Of a stretch of 7,358 nucleotides of DNA, positions 1 through 6,967 are shown one piece after another. This DNA is from Campylobacteraceae bacterium (GTDB lineage: Bacteria; Campylobacterota; Campylobacteria; Campylobacterales; Sulfurovaceae): the NCBI GenBank assembly GCA_027031505.1, contig JALVQH010000024.1, positions 1-7,358 of the forward strand, written 5' to 3'. The notes beneath the pieces are model-generated. The model saw nothing but the letters and a program-made list of their open reading frames with translations, ran no database searches and was not told the origin of the DNA. Positions within the stretch are counted from its first letter, which is position 1; each line of letters opens with the position of its first letter. Made by a program: the position numbers and the translations under genes.

Positions 1-915
1 TTTTGCGTCGACCTCTTTCTGGATCTGGTCGATGACGTGGCGGTTTTCGGGTTTAAACAGGTGCTTGTAGCGCCCCTGGGCTCCGAGGTAGTCTTCGACT
101 TTGACGATGTTTTTGGGGCGGTAGAGGATGTTGAGCTCTGTGCCGTTGATGATCTCGTAGATGGGGAACATCAGCGAGTCGGTCGCCAGATCGGTGACGT
201 GGACGGTGTCTTTGGGGTCGAACTTCCACTCGGTGGTACACGCCGAGACGGTGTTGATGAAACAGGGGCCTTCGGTGTCGAGAGCTTTCTGGAACCCTTT
301 GGCCATGATTTTCCATTTGTTGGGTGCCAGCTGGGCGACGTAAGGGGCGCCGTGGGCAGCCATGATCGCGACGATGTCTTTTTTGCGCTGGGTTTTTCCG
401 TAGCTTTCGCTTCCGGCCTGTGCGGTGGAGGTGTGGGCGCCGATCGGGGTCGAAGAGGAGCGCTGACCGCCGGTATTGGCGTAATTTTCATTGTCGAGGA
501 CGATGTAGGTGAAGTCGTGCCCCCGCTCGATCGCACCCGAGAGCCACTGGAAGCCGATATCATAGCTCGATCCGTCCCCGCCGAACGCGACGAATTTGAC
601 CGGAGCGTCGGGGTCTTTGAGGGTGCCCTTTTTCTTGCGGGCTTTGTACATGGATTCGGCACCGGCGATCGCCGAAGCGGCATTCTCAAATCCGATATGG
701 ATCCACGACGTATCCCACGAGGTGTAGGGGTAGACTGCCGTGGAGACTTCGAGGCAGCCGGTGTTGGTGCTGATGACGAGATTGTCATCGGTGGCGTTCA
801 TCAGCTCCCGGACGATCATCGAGTGGGCGCAGCCCGGGCACAGAAGGTGCGCGCCTTCAAACCGCTCGTTGACGGTGGAAAATTCTTTCAGGTTTTTGAT
901 ATTGGTGATCGCCAT
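1..915 (-). CDS. porB: Pyruvate:ferredoxin/flavodoxin oxidoreductase beta subunit (3' end cut by window edge)
   Basis: This subunit binds thiamine diphosphate (TPP) and the proximal [4Fe-4S] cluster of cytoplasmic pyruvate oxidoreductase, where pyruvate is decarboxylated and electrons leave. Translating the minus strand from the ATG at 915 gives 305 codons, open to base 1. The family usually runs to about 310-320 residues, so only a short tail is missing. Candidate cluster cysteines are C26 and C29 (CPGC), C54 (NTGC) and C226 (SACTTEW). The TPP/Mg motif starts with GDG at 113-115 and continues to DNENYANTGGQRS at 141-153. The NTG.QRS form, together with the late cysteine, favours the pyruvate class over 2-oxoglutarate-type beta subunits, which usually have YGMTGGQ. 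A Shine-Dalgarno AAGGAG lies inside the last codons of porA, six bases before the start, and only two bases separate the genes, suggesting translational coupling. The substrate class is inferred from motifs recalled, not from an alignment. Confidence 0.95.
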   Translation of the reverse strand, partial: MAITNIKNLKEFSTVNERFEGAHLLCPGCAHSMIVRELMNATDDNLVISTNTGCLEVSTAVYPYTSWDTSWIHIGFENAASAIAGAESMYKARKKKGTLKDPDAPVKFVAFGGDGSSYDIGFQWLSGAIERGHDFTYIVLDNENYANTGGQRSSSTPIGAHTSTAQAGSESYGKTQRKKDIVAIMAAHGAPYVAQLAPNKWKIMAKGFQKALDTEGPCFINTVSACTTEWKFDPKDTVHVTDLATDSLMFPIYEIINGTELNILYRPKNIVKVEDYLGAQGRYKHLFKPENRHVIDQIQKEVDAK

Positions 916-917
916 GC

Positions 918-2159
918 TTAGCTCCTTTTGGTCTCAAAAAATCCGAGTTTGGGCCCGCGAAGGCCGCTGAACTGCTGGATGGGTGTAGTGATGTGTCCGG
1001 CATCGGCGTGGGCTTTCTGTTCTTTGAGGATCCGTTTGGCCTCTTCGACCGAGAAGTCACGTCCGCCGAGTCCGTAGATGAAGTTGGTGATGAGTGGGCG
1101 GTTCTGCGTCGTGTAGGCCGCGGCGCTGATTTCGTTGAACAGTGCCCCCATGGCACCGCCGGGAGCCGATTTGTCCATCGCGGCAATCGCTTTGAGCGGA
1201 CTGCCGTCGATGACGTCGCGGATCAGATCGAACGGGAAGGGGCGGAAGACGCGCGGGGCGATGACACCGGCCTTGATCCCCTCATCCTTGCGGAGCTCTT
1301 CGGCAGCAAGACGTGCCGTCTCGACGGAGGAACCCAGCGCCACGATGGCCACTTCGGCATCGTCGAGGAGATAGGTTTCGACCCGCTTGTATTCCCGACC
1401 GGTGAGGGCTTTGAAATCAGCAAAGATCTCTTCGATTACTGTGCGCGAATCCATGAGAGCCTTGTGCTGTTTGGCTTTGTGCTCGAAGTGCCAGTCCTCT
1501 TCGGTCTGCGCGCCATGTGTAACCGCACGGGTGAAGTCGAGCATCTCATCGACCGGGACATAGTCGCCGACGAATTTGTAAGCTGCTTCGTCCTGCAGCG
1601 GATTGACCTTCTGTGCCTTGTGGGAGGTGGTAAATCCATCCTGATGCACCATCACCGGAAGGCGGACATCGAGGTGCTCGCCGATCCGGAAGGCACACAG
1701 GGTCAGATCGTACGCCTCCTGCGCGTTGAACGCATCGAGGTTGATCCATCCGGCGTCACGTCCCATATACATGTCGGAGTGATCCCCGCGAACATTCAGA
1801 GGGGACGCGAGCGCGCGGTTGACCACCGTGAGGACGATGGGCTGGCGCATACCGGAGGCCTGGTAGAGCACTTCGGCCATGAGGGCAAACCCCTGGGAAG
1901 AGGTCGCCGTCGCGACCCGGCCACCGGCCGCCGCGGCACCGACGCACGCCGACATCGCGGCATGCTCCGACTCGACCATGACGAACTCACCGTCGACGTA
2001 GCCGTTGGCCACATAAGAGCCGTACCCTTCGACGATGGGGGTCGAGGGGGTGATAGGGTAGGCTGCGACGACATCGACCTGCGCCTGGCGCAGCGCCTGT
2101 GATGCGGCGTAGTTGCCGTCCCAGACCTCTATTTCGTTGATTTCAAACTTTTTTGCCAT
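918..2159 (-). CDS. porA: Pyruvate:ferredoxin/flavodoxin oxidoreductase alpha subunit
   Basis: The 413-residue alpha subunit supplies the TPP pyrimidine-binding domain and pairs with PorB to form the active site; about 400 residues is normal for separate-subunit enzymes. The N-terminal domain (about 15-245) shows YPITPST at 34-40, VESEHAA at 62-68, TSSQGF at 86-91, RGDHSD at 124-129 and DGFTTSH at 174-180, all typical of pyruvate oxidoreductases. E65 in SEHAA is the likely glutamate that activates the TPP ring, by analogy with SEAGA in the single-chain Desulfovibrio enzyme. The second domain (about 265-370) has VALGSS at 273-278, RPFPF at 306-310 and YGLGGRDF at 362-369. The ATG start is preceded by AGGA five bases away, and the gap to porD is nine bases. 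Neither cysteine (C72, C155) is in a cluster motif, as expected because clusters sit in PorB and PorD. The sequence looks intact. A different 2-oxoacid substrate is possible but less likely given the operon order. Confidence 0.96.
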   Translation of the reverse strand: MAKKFEINEIEVWDGNYAASQALRQAQVDVVAAYPITPSTPIVEGYGSYVANGYVDGEFVMVESEHAAMSACVGAAAAGGRVATATSSQGFALMAEVLYQASGMRQPIVLTVVNRALASPLNVRGDHSDMYMGRDAGWINLDAFNAQEAYDLTLCAFRIGEHLDVRLPVMVHQDGFTTSHKAQKVNPLQDEAAYKFVGDYVPVDEMLDFTRAVTHGAQTEEDWHFEHKAKQHKALMDSRTVIEEIFADFKALTGREYKRVETYLLDDAEVAIVALGSSVETARLAAEELRKDEGIKAGVIAPRVFRPFPFDLIRDVIDGSPLKAIAAMDKSAPGGAMGALFNEISAAAYTTQNRPLITNFIYGLGGRDFSVEEAKRILKEQKAHADAGHITTPIQQFSGLRGPKLGFFETKRS

Positions 2160-2168
2160 AGGGATCCT

Positions 2169-2618
2169 TTATTGCTCTTTTTTCTTTTTCTCGGGCCACT
2201 GAGAGAGGGCGACGTCGAGGTCTTCGTTGGTATCAAACATCAGCAGAGACTTGGGGTTGGTGGGGCACACTTCGACGCAGACACCGCACCCCTTGCAGTG
2301 ATCATAATCGATCCCGAGCATCTGTTTGTCACGGGAGATGATGGAAGTGTCCGGACACCAGACCCAGCAGTTCTGGCAGTCGATACAGATATCGCTGTTG
2401 TACACCGGCTTCAGGACGCGCCAGGAGGCGACGGTGGCGGTATACGAGTTGAAGTCGGAGTAGTCACGATCCTCCGGGCGGATATGGGCGACATCTTTGA
2501 CCGGCTCGGCAAAAGAGTCGAGGACGACCCCCTGTGTCACTTCATCCCAGCCGACTTTTGTCTCGGCGCCGAGTTCGCGGATTCCTCTCTTGGCAGTTCC
2601 AGGTACGTTTTGACTCAT
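2169..2618 (-). CDS. porD: Pyruvate:ferredoxin/flavodoxin oxidoreductase delta subunit (2x[4Fe-4S])
   Basis: This ferredoxin-like subunit carries electrons between the PorB cluster and the external carrier. In its 149 residues, two classic [4Fe-4S] motifs are visible: C78-C81-C84 followed by C88-P, and C108-C111-C114 followed by C118-P. All eight ligands are present. The first 70 or so residues lie before the ferredoxin fold and contain WDEVTQG and a SYTATVASWRVLKP stretch leading into the first motif. Many archaeal and bacterial PorD proteins are nearer 80-105 residues, so this is a long form; I recall a similar extension in Helicobacter pylori PorD. The C-terminus ends in a lysine-rich tail (EKKKKEQ). 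The start is the ATG at 2618, with AGGAGA five bases upstream overlapping the porC stop codon. Gaps of nine bases on both sides place it firmly in the operon. The role of the extension is unknown; docking to the other subunits or to the electron carrier is a guess. Confidence 0.95.
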   Translation of the reverse strand: MSQNVPGTAKRGIRELGAETKVGWDEVTQGVVLDSFAEPVKDVAHIRPEDRDYSDFNSYTATVASWRVLKPVYNSDICIDCQNCWVWCPDTSIISRDKQMLGIDYDHCKGCGVCVEVCPTNPKSLLMFDTNEDLDVALSQWPEKKKKEQ

Positions 2619-2627
2619 GACTCTCTC

Positions 2628-3191
2628 CTACTTCACTTCGTTGTAAGCGCGGGTAATCGCTTCCATGTTGGCATCGATAATCTTCTGGGGAAATTTCGCC
2701 AGAACCTTCTTCATGCTCTCCAGAAACGCATCCAGAGGGAACATCCCGGAGATCTTCATCAGGGCGCCCAGCATCGGCGTATTGGGCATCGAGCGACCGA
2801 TAGTTTCCTTGGAGATCGCAATGGCATCGAGGACATGTACCCGATCGGTTTTGTCCTGAAGTGCCGGGATTCTGGCGATGAGTTTCTCTTTGGGAAGGTG
2901 CGTTGTGATGATGTACTGGGTAGCTGGTTTGTCGTTTTTGGTGATGTCATCGGTGTACGCCAGCCCCGGATCGATGACAAGGACATAATCCGGGTTCATT
3001 TTGGTGGCGTGGTTGATGATCGGCTTGTCGTCAATGCGGTTGTAGGCATTCATGGCTGCTCCACGTTTTGCCGATCCGTACAGGGCATACGCCTGCACCT
3101 CTTTGCCGGTCGCAGCGACGACTGTTCCAAGTCCCTTGGCGCCGGTGACAGCACCCTGGCCGGCACGTGAGTGCCATCTGATCTCTACCAT
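2628..3191 (-). CDS. porC: Pyruvate:ferredoxin/flavodoxin oxidoreductase gamma subunit
   Basis: This 187-residue gamma subunit (called porC in Helicobacter pylori, porG elsewhere) is the first gene of the operon. In single-chain enzymes the equivalent domain helps bind CoA and hold the dimer. Length is normal for the family (about 180-190). The N-terminal SRAGQGAVTGAK at 8-19 is the usual family signature, followed by YGSAKRGAAMNAYNRID at 38-54. Many other gamma subunits have a GPxxRGG-type motif at that site, so GSAKRGA looks like a lineage variant. PNTPMLGALMK at 136-146 matches the conserved region near the C-terminus. The start is ATG at 3191 with a strong GAGGAG five bases upstream. The gene begins about 105 bases after the stop of the upstream c-di-GMP gene, which leaves room for its own promoter. 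The gamma-delta-alpha-beta order favours por over the 2-oxoglutarate operon oorDABC. Confidence 0.95.
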   Translation of the reverse strand: MVEIRWHSRAGQGAVTGAKGLGTVVAATGKEVQAYALYGSAKRGAAMNAYNRIDDKPIINHATKMNPDYVLVIDPGLAYTDDITKNDKPATQYIITTHLPKEKLIARIPALQDKTDRVHVLDAIAISKETIGRSMPNTPMLGALMKISGMFPLDAFLESMKKVLAKFPQKIIDANMEAITRAYNEVK

Positions 3192-3196
3192 CTTTT

Positions 3197-3202
3197 CTCC
3201 TC
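3197..3202 (-). promoter_or_regulatory. Shine-Dalgarno of porC
   Basis: The minus strand reads GAGGAG followed by AAAAG and the ATG at 3191. This is a near-ideal ribosome binding site with a five-base spacer, and it fixes the start of the first por gene. Confidence 0.8.
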
Positions 3203-3214
3203 ATTGCAATATTG

Positions 3215-3270
3215 TCTGCCCATTGTATAGAGAGCTCTCTTAAAAGGGGCTTTGTGGCGGACTTTTTTTT
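3215..3270 (-). promoter_or_regulatory. Candidate sigma-70 type promoter of the por operon
   Basis: Read on the minus strand, a TATACAAT box (3229 to 3222) resembles the -10 element used by the housekeeping sigma factor in Campylobacterota. A start site near 3215-3217 would leave an untranslated leader of about 25 bases containing the Shine-Dalgarno sequence. No TTGACA-like -35 is present at the usual spacing (GCCCCT is found there), as is common in Helicobacter and Campylobacter promoters. A run of eight A (3270 to 3263) falls about 46-55 bases upstream of the proposed start, where an UP element would lie. This is pattern recognition only; no start site is known. Confidence 0.45.
3229..3240. 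promoter_or_regulatory. 12-base perfect palindrome next to the por -10 box, possible operator
   Basis: AGAGAGCTCTCT is identical to its own reverse complement. Its last base overlaps the first T of the proposed -10 box on the minus strand, so it fills the spacer where a dimeric repressor would block RNA polymerase. The symmetry stops exactly at 12 bases. No known regulator site is recognised, and one such palindrome could arise by chance. Confidence 0.3.
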
Positions 3271-3296
3271 CAGAAGTCATGCGGGATGGTAACAGG

Positions 3297-5615
3297 TCAA
3301 ACCGTCTGGGCTTTCAAGGCTGGAAAAGAAGCCTCCACAATCGAGGGGGGAGCCGGATGACCGGTCAAATACCCCTGAATCAACACATCCGGATCGATGG
3401 ATCGGATTATGGTCTGTTGTTCGGCTGTCTCCACCCCTTCGGCAATTACGGTACAATTGAATTGCTGCCCTATGTCTATGATTGTCCGAACCATAGCAAT
3501 GTTTTCAAGTCTCTCGAGCATATCCTGCACAAATTCGCGATCCATTTTCAGGATTTCAAACTCAAAGCGCTTCAGATATGAGAGCGAAGAGTATCCGGTG
3601 CCAAAATCATCAATAGCACACCCGATACCGTGATAATGCAATGCTTGAATTATCTGCTGCGCTGCATCAAAATTGTCTGCAAGAGAGGATTCGGTAATTT
3701 CCAGCCGAATCTCCTCGTTTCGGATATGGTATCTCTCCATCATTTCCAGAAGCTGTCCGATAATATTTGTTTCCAGCAGTGAACGCATATCGACATTGAT
3801 TGCAACATACTCAATCGAGAAAATGTTTCGATTCTTCCATTCAGATATTTGCTGTAATACCTCGTCAATAGTGTGGAGATCCACTTTGGCGATTTGTCCT
3901 GTTTCGATAGCGACCGGCAAAAACTCTTCCGGAGACAGCAGACCTTTTTTCGGGTGACGCCAGCGTACCAATGCTTCAACAGAAACCATCTCTCCAGTGT
4001 CCGATCGGACGATCGGTTGATAGTGCATCTCCAGTTGATTCCATTTGATCGCATGTTCGAGAGAATGTTGCACGGCGTACGCTTTGCGGTGGCGTTCTCC
4101 CAGCTCGGCATCGTATACCACCATCCCTTTCTGCCCGGAGCGTTTGGCCTGAAACATGGCGATATCAGCATGGGCAATCACTTTTTCCATGTTGTGTTCA
4201 TCCGTATCGATGACAACGGCACCGACACTGCAACCGACATCAAGTTTGCGTCCCTCGATGAAAAAGGGGGCGGCAAGACTTTTCTGGATCGTTTCCAGCC
4301 AGGTTTCCACGATGGACGAGATTGTACTTTTTTCCCTGCTGACAAAAGGGACAACAAGGCAAAACTCATCCCCGCCCAGACGGGCAATACCGCTGGACTT
4401 TTTCCTGGCCAGCGAGCGGATACGCCTGGCGGTTTCCGACAAAACCTTATCTCCCACTTCGTGCCCAAAGCGGTCGTTGATGTATTTGAATTTGTCCATA
4501 TCAAAATAAAACAACAGCGAGTAATGGGTTTTGTGCCTGGGTTTACTTATCAGAGTCTTGAGGTACTCCATGAATCCGCGGCGGTTGAAAACATGGGTCA
4601 AGGGGTCATGAGAGGCCAGATGCTCCAATTCCAGAATGGCCATTTGTTCCCGGGTACGATCCTGGACAAACATCACTCCACCGATGGAGTGCCCGGCATC
4701 ATCTTTCAGCGGAGAACATTTGATATCCAGCCAGAAGGGGTGCTCATCGGGTTGGGAGCGGTAGGAGCCGACATAGGGTGCCTCGGTATTTTTGAGTGCC
4801 TTTTTGGTAATCGCGGCAAGGCGGTCATCCGGAAGATCGTCGATACATTTTCCGATCACATGATCGCGCTCGAGAGAGAACATTTTGAGAAACGTTTGAT
4901 TGCAGTCGAGGATTTTATGATGTGCATCGTACGAAAGGATGCCATCTGAAGATTGCTCGAAAAATCGATACGTTCTCCTGCAGGTTTGGCGCAGGAGTTC
5001 TCGCGAATGTTTTACGGCGGTTTCATGCTCCTGCAGTTGGATACTCTGGCGGTATCCCTGCAGCAGAATACTGACTTCCGCAAAGAAGTAAAGGACAATC
5101 AGGAAGGCCAGAATCAATGTATCCAGGCGCATCAGCAAAACCATTTCAACCGACAAAGGGAACAATAAAATCAGTAAATAGCCGACCGCTGTACGATAGT
5201 CTCCCGGGAGGGTTCGTACAACGCCGATGCTCATGCCCCCGAGAACCATTACGGTAAAAAGCTGATAATAATTGTTCAATTGCGGCATGCCAAAAAGAGC
5301 GAGAAGTGAAAAAAGCAATCCCGTAACCCATGTCTGAACCACAAGTTTTTTGTGCCAGACAAGGGGTGTATTGCGTTCAGGATGCGCCCGATAGTCGTAG
5401 GCAACATAGAGGCGCCAGAGGGTCAGTGTGGCCGTAAGGCCATACCAGACAAGTATCATATTTCCGAGTTTGGGCGTCAGGATATACAAAAGAATTGTTT
5501 CAAGGAGCAACAAGGTAACCAACGTGCGTCGTTCCATCAGAAACAAGCTGTCCAATACATCATTGTCGACCATATAATGGTGCCGGAGACGAAAAAAATC
5601 TTTAAGAAAAACCAT
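3297..5615 (-). CDS. Membrane-anchored PAS-GGDEF-EAL protein (diguanylate cyclase/phosphodiesterase)
   Basis: This protein probably makes and/or breaks down the second messenger cyclic-di-GMP. From the ATG at 5615 it has 772 residues. About six hydrophobic segments (near 32-48, 52-72, 92-111, 116-133, 142-160, 163-184) anchor it in the inner membrane. A short linker leads to a PAS domain (about 213-320), then GGDEF (about 330-500) and EAL (about 510-765) in the cytoplasm. The GGDEF domain has the intact motif at 414-418 plus D372, N380 and D389, so cyclase activity is plausible. The inhibitory RxxD site expected just before GGDEF is replaced by KKSS. The EAL domain keeps EALVRW at 547-552, N607, E639, D669-D670, K690, E726 and Q747, so phosphodiesterase activity is also plausible. 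The start is uncertain: a TTG at 5630, directly after an in-frame TAA, is the only earlier option, and neither start has a good Shine-Dalgarno. The gene looks poorer in G+C than its neighbours. I do not recognise the sensor as a named family; its signal is unknown. Confidence 0.92.
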   Translation of the reverse strand: MVFLKDFFRLRHHYMVDNDVLDSLFLMERRTLVTLLLLETILLYILTPKLGNMILVWYGLTATLTLWRLYVAYDYRAHPERNTPLVWHKKLVVQTWVTGLLFSLLALFGMPQLNNYYQLFTVMVLGGMSIGVVRTLPGDYRTAVGYLLILLFPLSVEMVLLMRLDTLILAFLIVLYFFAEVSILLQGYRQSIQLQEHETAVKHSRELLRQTCRRTYRFFEQSSDGILSYDAHHKILDCNQTFLKMFSLERDHVIGKCIDDLPDDRLAAITKKALKNTEAPYVGSYRSQPDEHPFWLDIKCSPLKDDAGHSIGGVMFVQDRTREQMAILELEHLASHDPLTHVFNRRGFMEYLKTLISKPRHKTHYSLLFYFDMDKFKYINDRFGHEVGDKVLSETARRIRSLARKKSSGIARLGGDEFCLVVPFVSREKSTISSIVETWLETIQKSLAAPFFIEGRKLDVGCSVGAVVIDTDEHNMEKVIAHADIAMFQAKRSGQKGMVVYDAELGERHRKAYAVQHSLEHAIKWNQLEMHYQPIVRSDTGEMVSVEALVRWRHPKKGLLSPEEFLPVAIETGQIAKVDLHTIDEVLQQISEWKNRNIFSIEYVAINVDMRSLLETNIIGQLLEMMERYHIRNEEIRLEITESSLADNFDAAQQIIQALHYHGIGCAIDDFGTGYSSLSYLKRFEFEILKMDREFVQDMLERLENIAMVRTIIDIGQQFNCTVIAEGVETAEQQTIIRSIDPDVLIQGYLTGHPAPPSIVEASFPALKAQTV

Positions 5616-5683
5616 AGTGTTATGCTGCAATTACCGGATCAGACAGTGTTTTGGCTGCTCCCCTGACACCAGATAATTGTTGC

Positions 5684-6967
5684 TTATCCTCCGTACATCA
5701 GATTGGGCAACCACAATGAGATTTGCGGGATATACGTCACCAGCAACAATCCGACGAGGATCGCCATGCTCCACGGAAGCGAATAGACGATGACGTCTTT
5801 GAGACTCACTCCGGTGATCCCGCTGGTGACAAACAGATTGAGCCCGACCGGCGGGGTGATCATCCCAAGCTCCATGTTGATCGTCATGATGATCCCGAAA
5901 TGGATCGGATCGATCCCGAGGGAGCGTGCCACCGGCAGCAGCAGCGGCACCATGATCATAATGATGGCGCTGGGCTCCATGAAATCTCCGGCAAAGAAGA
6001 GGAGGATATTGACCAGCAGCAGAAACATCATCGGTCCCACATGCGCATCGGTCAATGCCTGCGTAATCATTTGCGGGACATTTTCCAGCGTCAAAAAATG
6101 GGCAAAGAGCATCGCGTTGGCGATGATGAACATGATCATCGCCGACGTTTTGGCCGCTTCGAGGAAGAGTGTATAGAGGTTGCGCCAGGCGATATCGCGG
6201 TAGATGAACATCGAGACGAAAAACGCCCACACTGCCGCCACCGCCGCCGCTTCGGTCGGGGTGAAGATTCCGCCGTAAATCCCGCCGATGACGATCACGA
6301 TGGTCATGAGCGCCCAGGAGGCGTCGACCATTTTTTTCAGCCGCACACCAAAGGAGTCAGGCTCGGTACGCTTGAAGCCCAGCCGACGGGCGCCGACGTA
6401 GGTGACCAGCATCATGAAGACCCCGATCATGATCCCTGGGATCACCCCGGCCATGAAAAGCTTGCCGATGCTTGCCTCGGCCGTGACGCCGTAGACAATC
6501 ATGACGATCGAAGGGGGGATAAGGATCCCGAGGCTTCCGGCGGTGGATACAGTGCCGATGGCGTAGCGTTTGGGGTAGCCCGCCTGTTCAATGGCGCCAA
6601 ACATGATCGATCCGATCGCCACCACCGTTGCCGGGGACGATCCGCTCACTGCCGCGAAAATGATGCTGGCAAAGATCGCCGCCATCGGCAGCCCGCCGGG
6701 AAGATGTCCCACGATCGACTGGGCGAAGTCGATGATCCGCTTCGCACTGGAACCTTTGGAGAGGAGACTGCCGGCGAGGATAAACATCGGGATCGCCATG
6801 AGCGAATAGCTGTCAACTTTTTCGAAGATCATCATCGAAATCTCGATCGGCGAAACAGGGGTAAAGACCAACAATACAAGATAGGTCGACGCACCAAGTG
6901 CGATTGCAATCGGCGCACCGATGAGGAGCAGAAACGCAAACAGACTGAACAACACTACGACACTCAC
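5684..6967 (-). CDS. dctM: TRAP transporter large permease subunit DctM
   Basis: This is the 427-residue transport subunit of a tripartite ATP-independent periplasmic (TRAP) transporter. It works in the inner membrane with DctQ and a periplasmic binding protein to import organic acids using an ion gradient. About 427 residues is the normal length, and nearly the whole protein is hydrophobic (12 or so membrane segments). Family hallmarks are AVSGSSPATVVAIG at 106-119, GSLGILIPPS at 144-153, GIFTPTEA at 233-240, GDFMEPSAI at 327-335 and GMITPPVGLNLF at 368-379. The start is a GTG that overlaps the dctQ stop codon by four bases, with AGGAGG six bases upstream, so translation is probably coupled. 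The ATG-less start is supported by that Shine-Dalgarno and by the N-terminal membrane segment. The usual name implies C4-dicarboxylates, but TRAP families carry many acids and no binding protein is visible here, so the substrate is unassigned. Confidence 0.95.
   Translation of the reverse strand: MSVVVLFSLFAFLLLIGAPIAIALGASTYLVLLVFTPVSPIEISMMIFEKVDSYSLMAIPMFILAGSLLSKGSSAKRIIDFAQSIVGHLPGGLPMAAIFASIIFAAVSGSSPATVVAIGSIMFGAIEQAGYPKRYAIGTVSTAGSLGILIPPSIVMIVYGVTAEASIGKLFMAGVIPGIMIGVFMMLVTYVGARRLGFKRTEPDSFGVRLKKMVDASWALMTIVIVIGGIYGGIFTPTEAAAVAAVWAFFVSMFIYRDIAWRNLYTLFLEAAKTSAMIMFIIANAMLFAHFLTLENVPQMITQALTDAHVGPMMFLLLVNILLFFAGDFMEPSAIIMIMVPLLLPVARSLGIDPIHFGIIMTINMELGMITPPVGLNLFVTSGITGVSLKDVIVYSLPWSMAILVGLLLVTYIPQISLWLPNLMYGG

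Noticed and set aside
37..921. Plus-strand open frame of 294 codons opposite porB
   Set aside because: The minus strand gives an intact PorB with TPP and cysteine motifs over the same bases.
993..2102. Plus-strand open frame of 369 codons opposite porA
   Set aside because: Antisense shadow of a strongly conserved enzyme gene; no motif and no Shine-Dalgarno context.
2172..3170. Plus-strand open frame of 332 codons opposite porD and porC
   Set aside because: It spans two well supported minus-strand genes and their junction; low-complexity antisense product.
918..3191. Operon as 2-oxoglutarate:acceptor oxidoreductase (oor)
   Set aside because: Gene order is gamma-delta-alpha-beta rather than oorDABC, and PorB has the NTG.QRS motif and late cysteine of the pyruvate class.
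3254..3277. T8 run with short flanking complementarity (ACTT/AAGT) as a terminator
   Set aside because: For the minus-strand genes it reads as an A-run, with no GC-rich stem followed by T. No plus-strand gene ends here.
3873..4949. Plus-strand open frame of 358 codons opposite the GGDEF and EAL domains
   Set aside because: Shadow of the canonical GGDEF-EAL gene on the other strand.
5644..5672. Imperfect hairpin between dctM and the GGDEF-EAL gene
   Set aside because: Only a short stem with G-T pairs and no T-run, so it is not a credible intrinsic terminator.
6233..6250. CCG triplet run resembling a microsatellite
   Set aside because: It encodes the alanine-rich EAAAVAAV segment of DctM and is explained by codon choice in GC-rich DNA.
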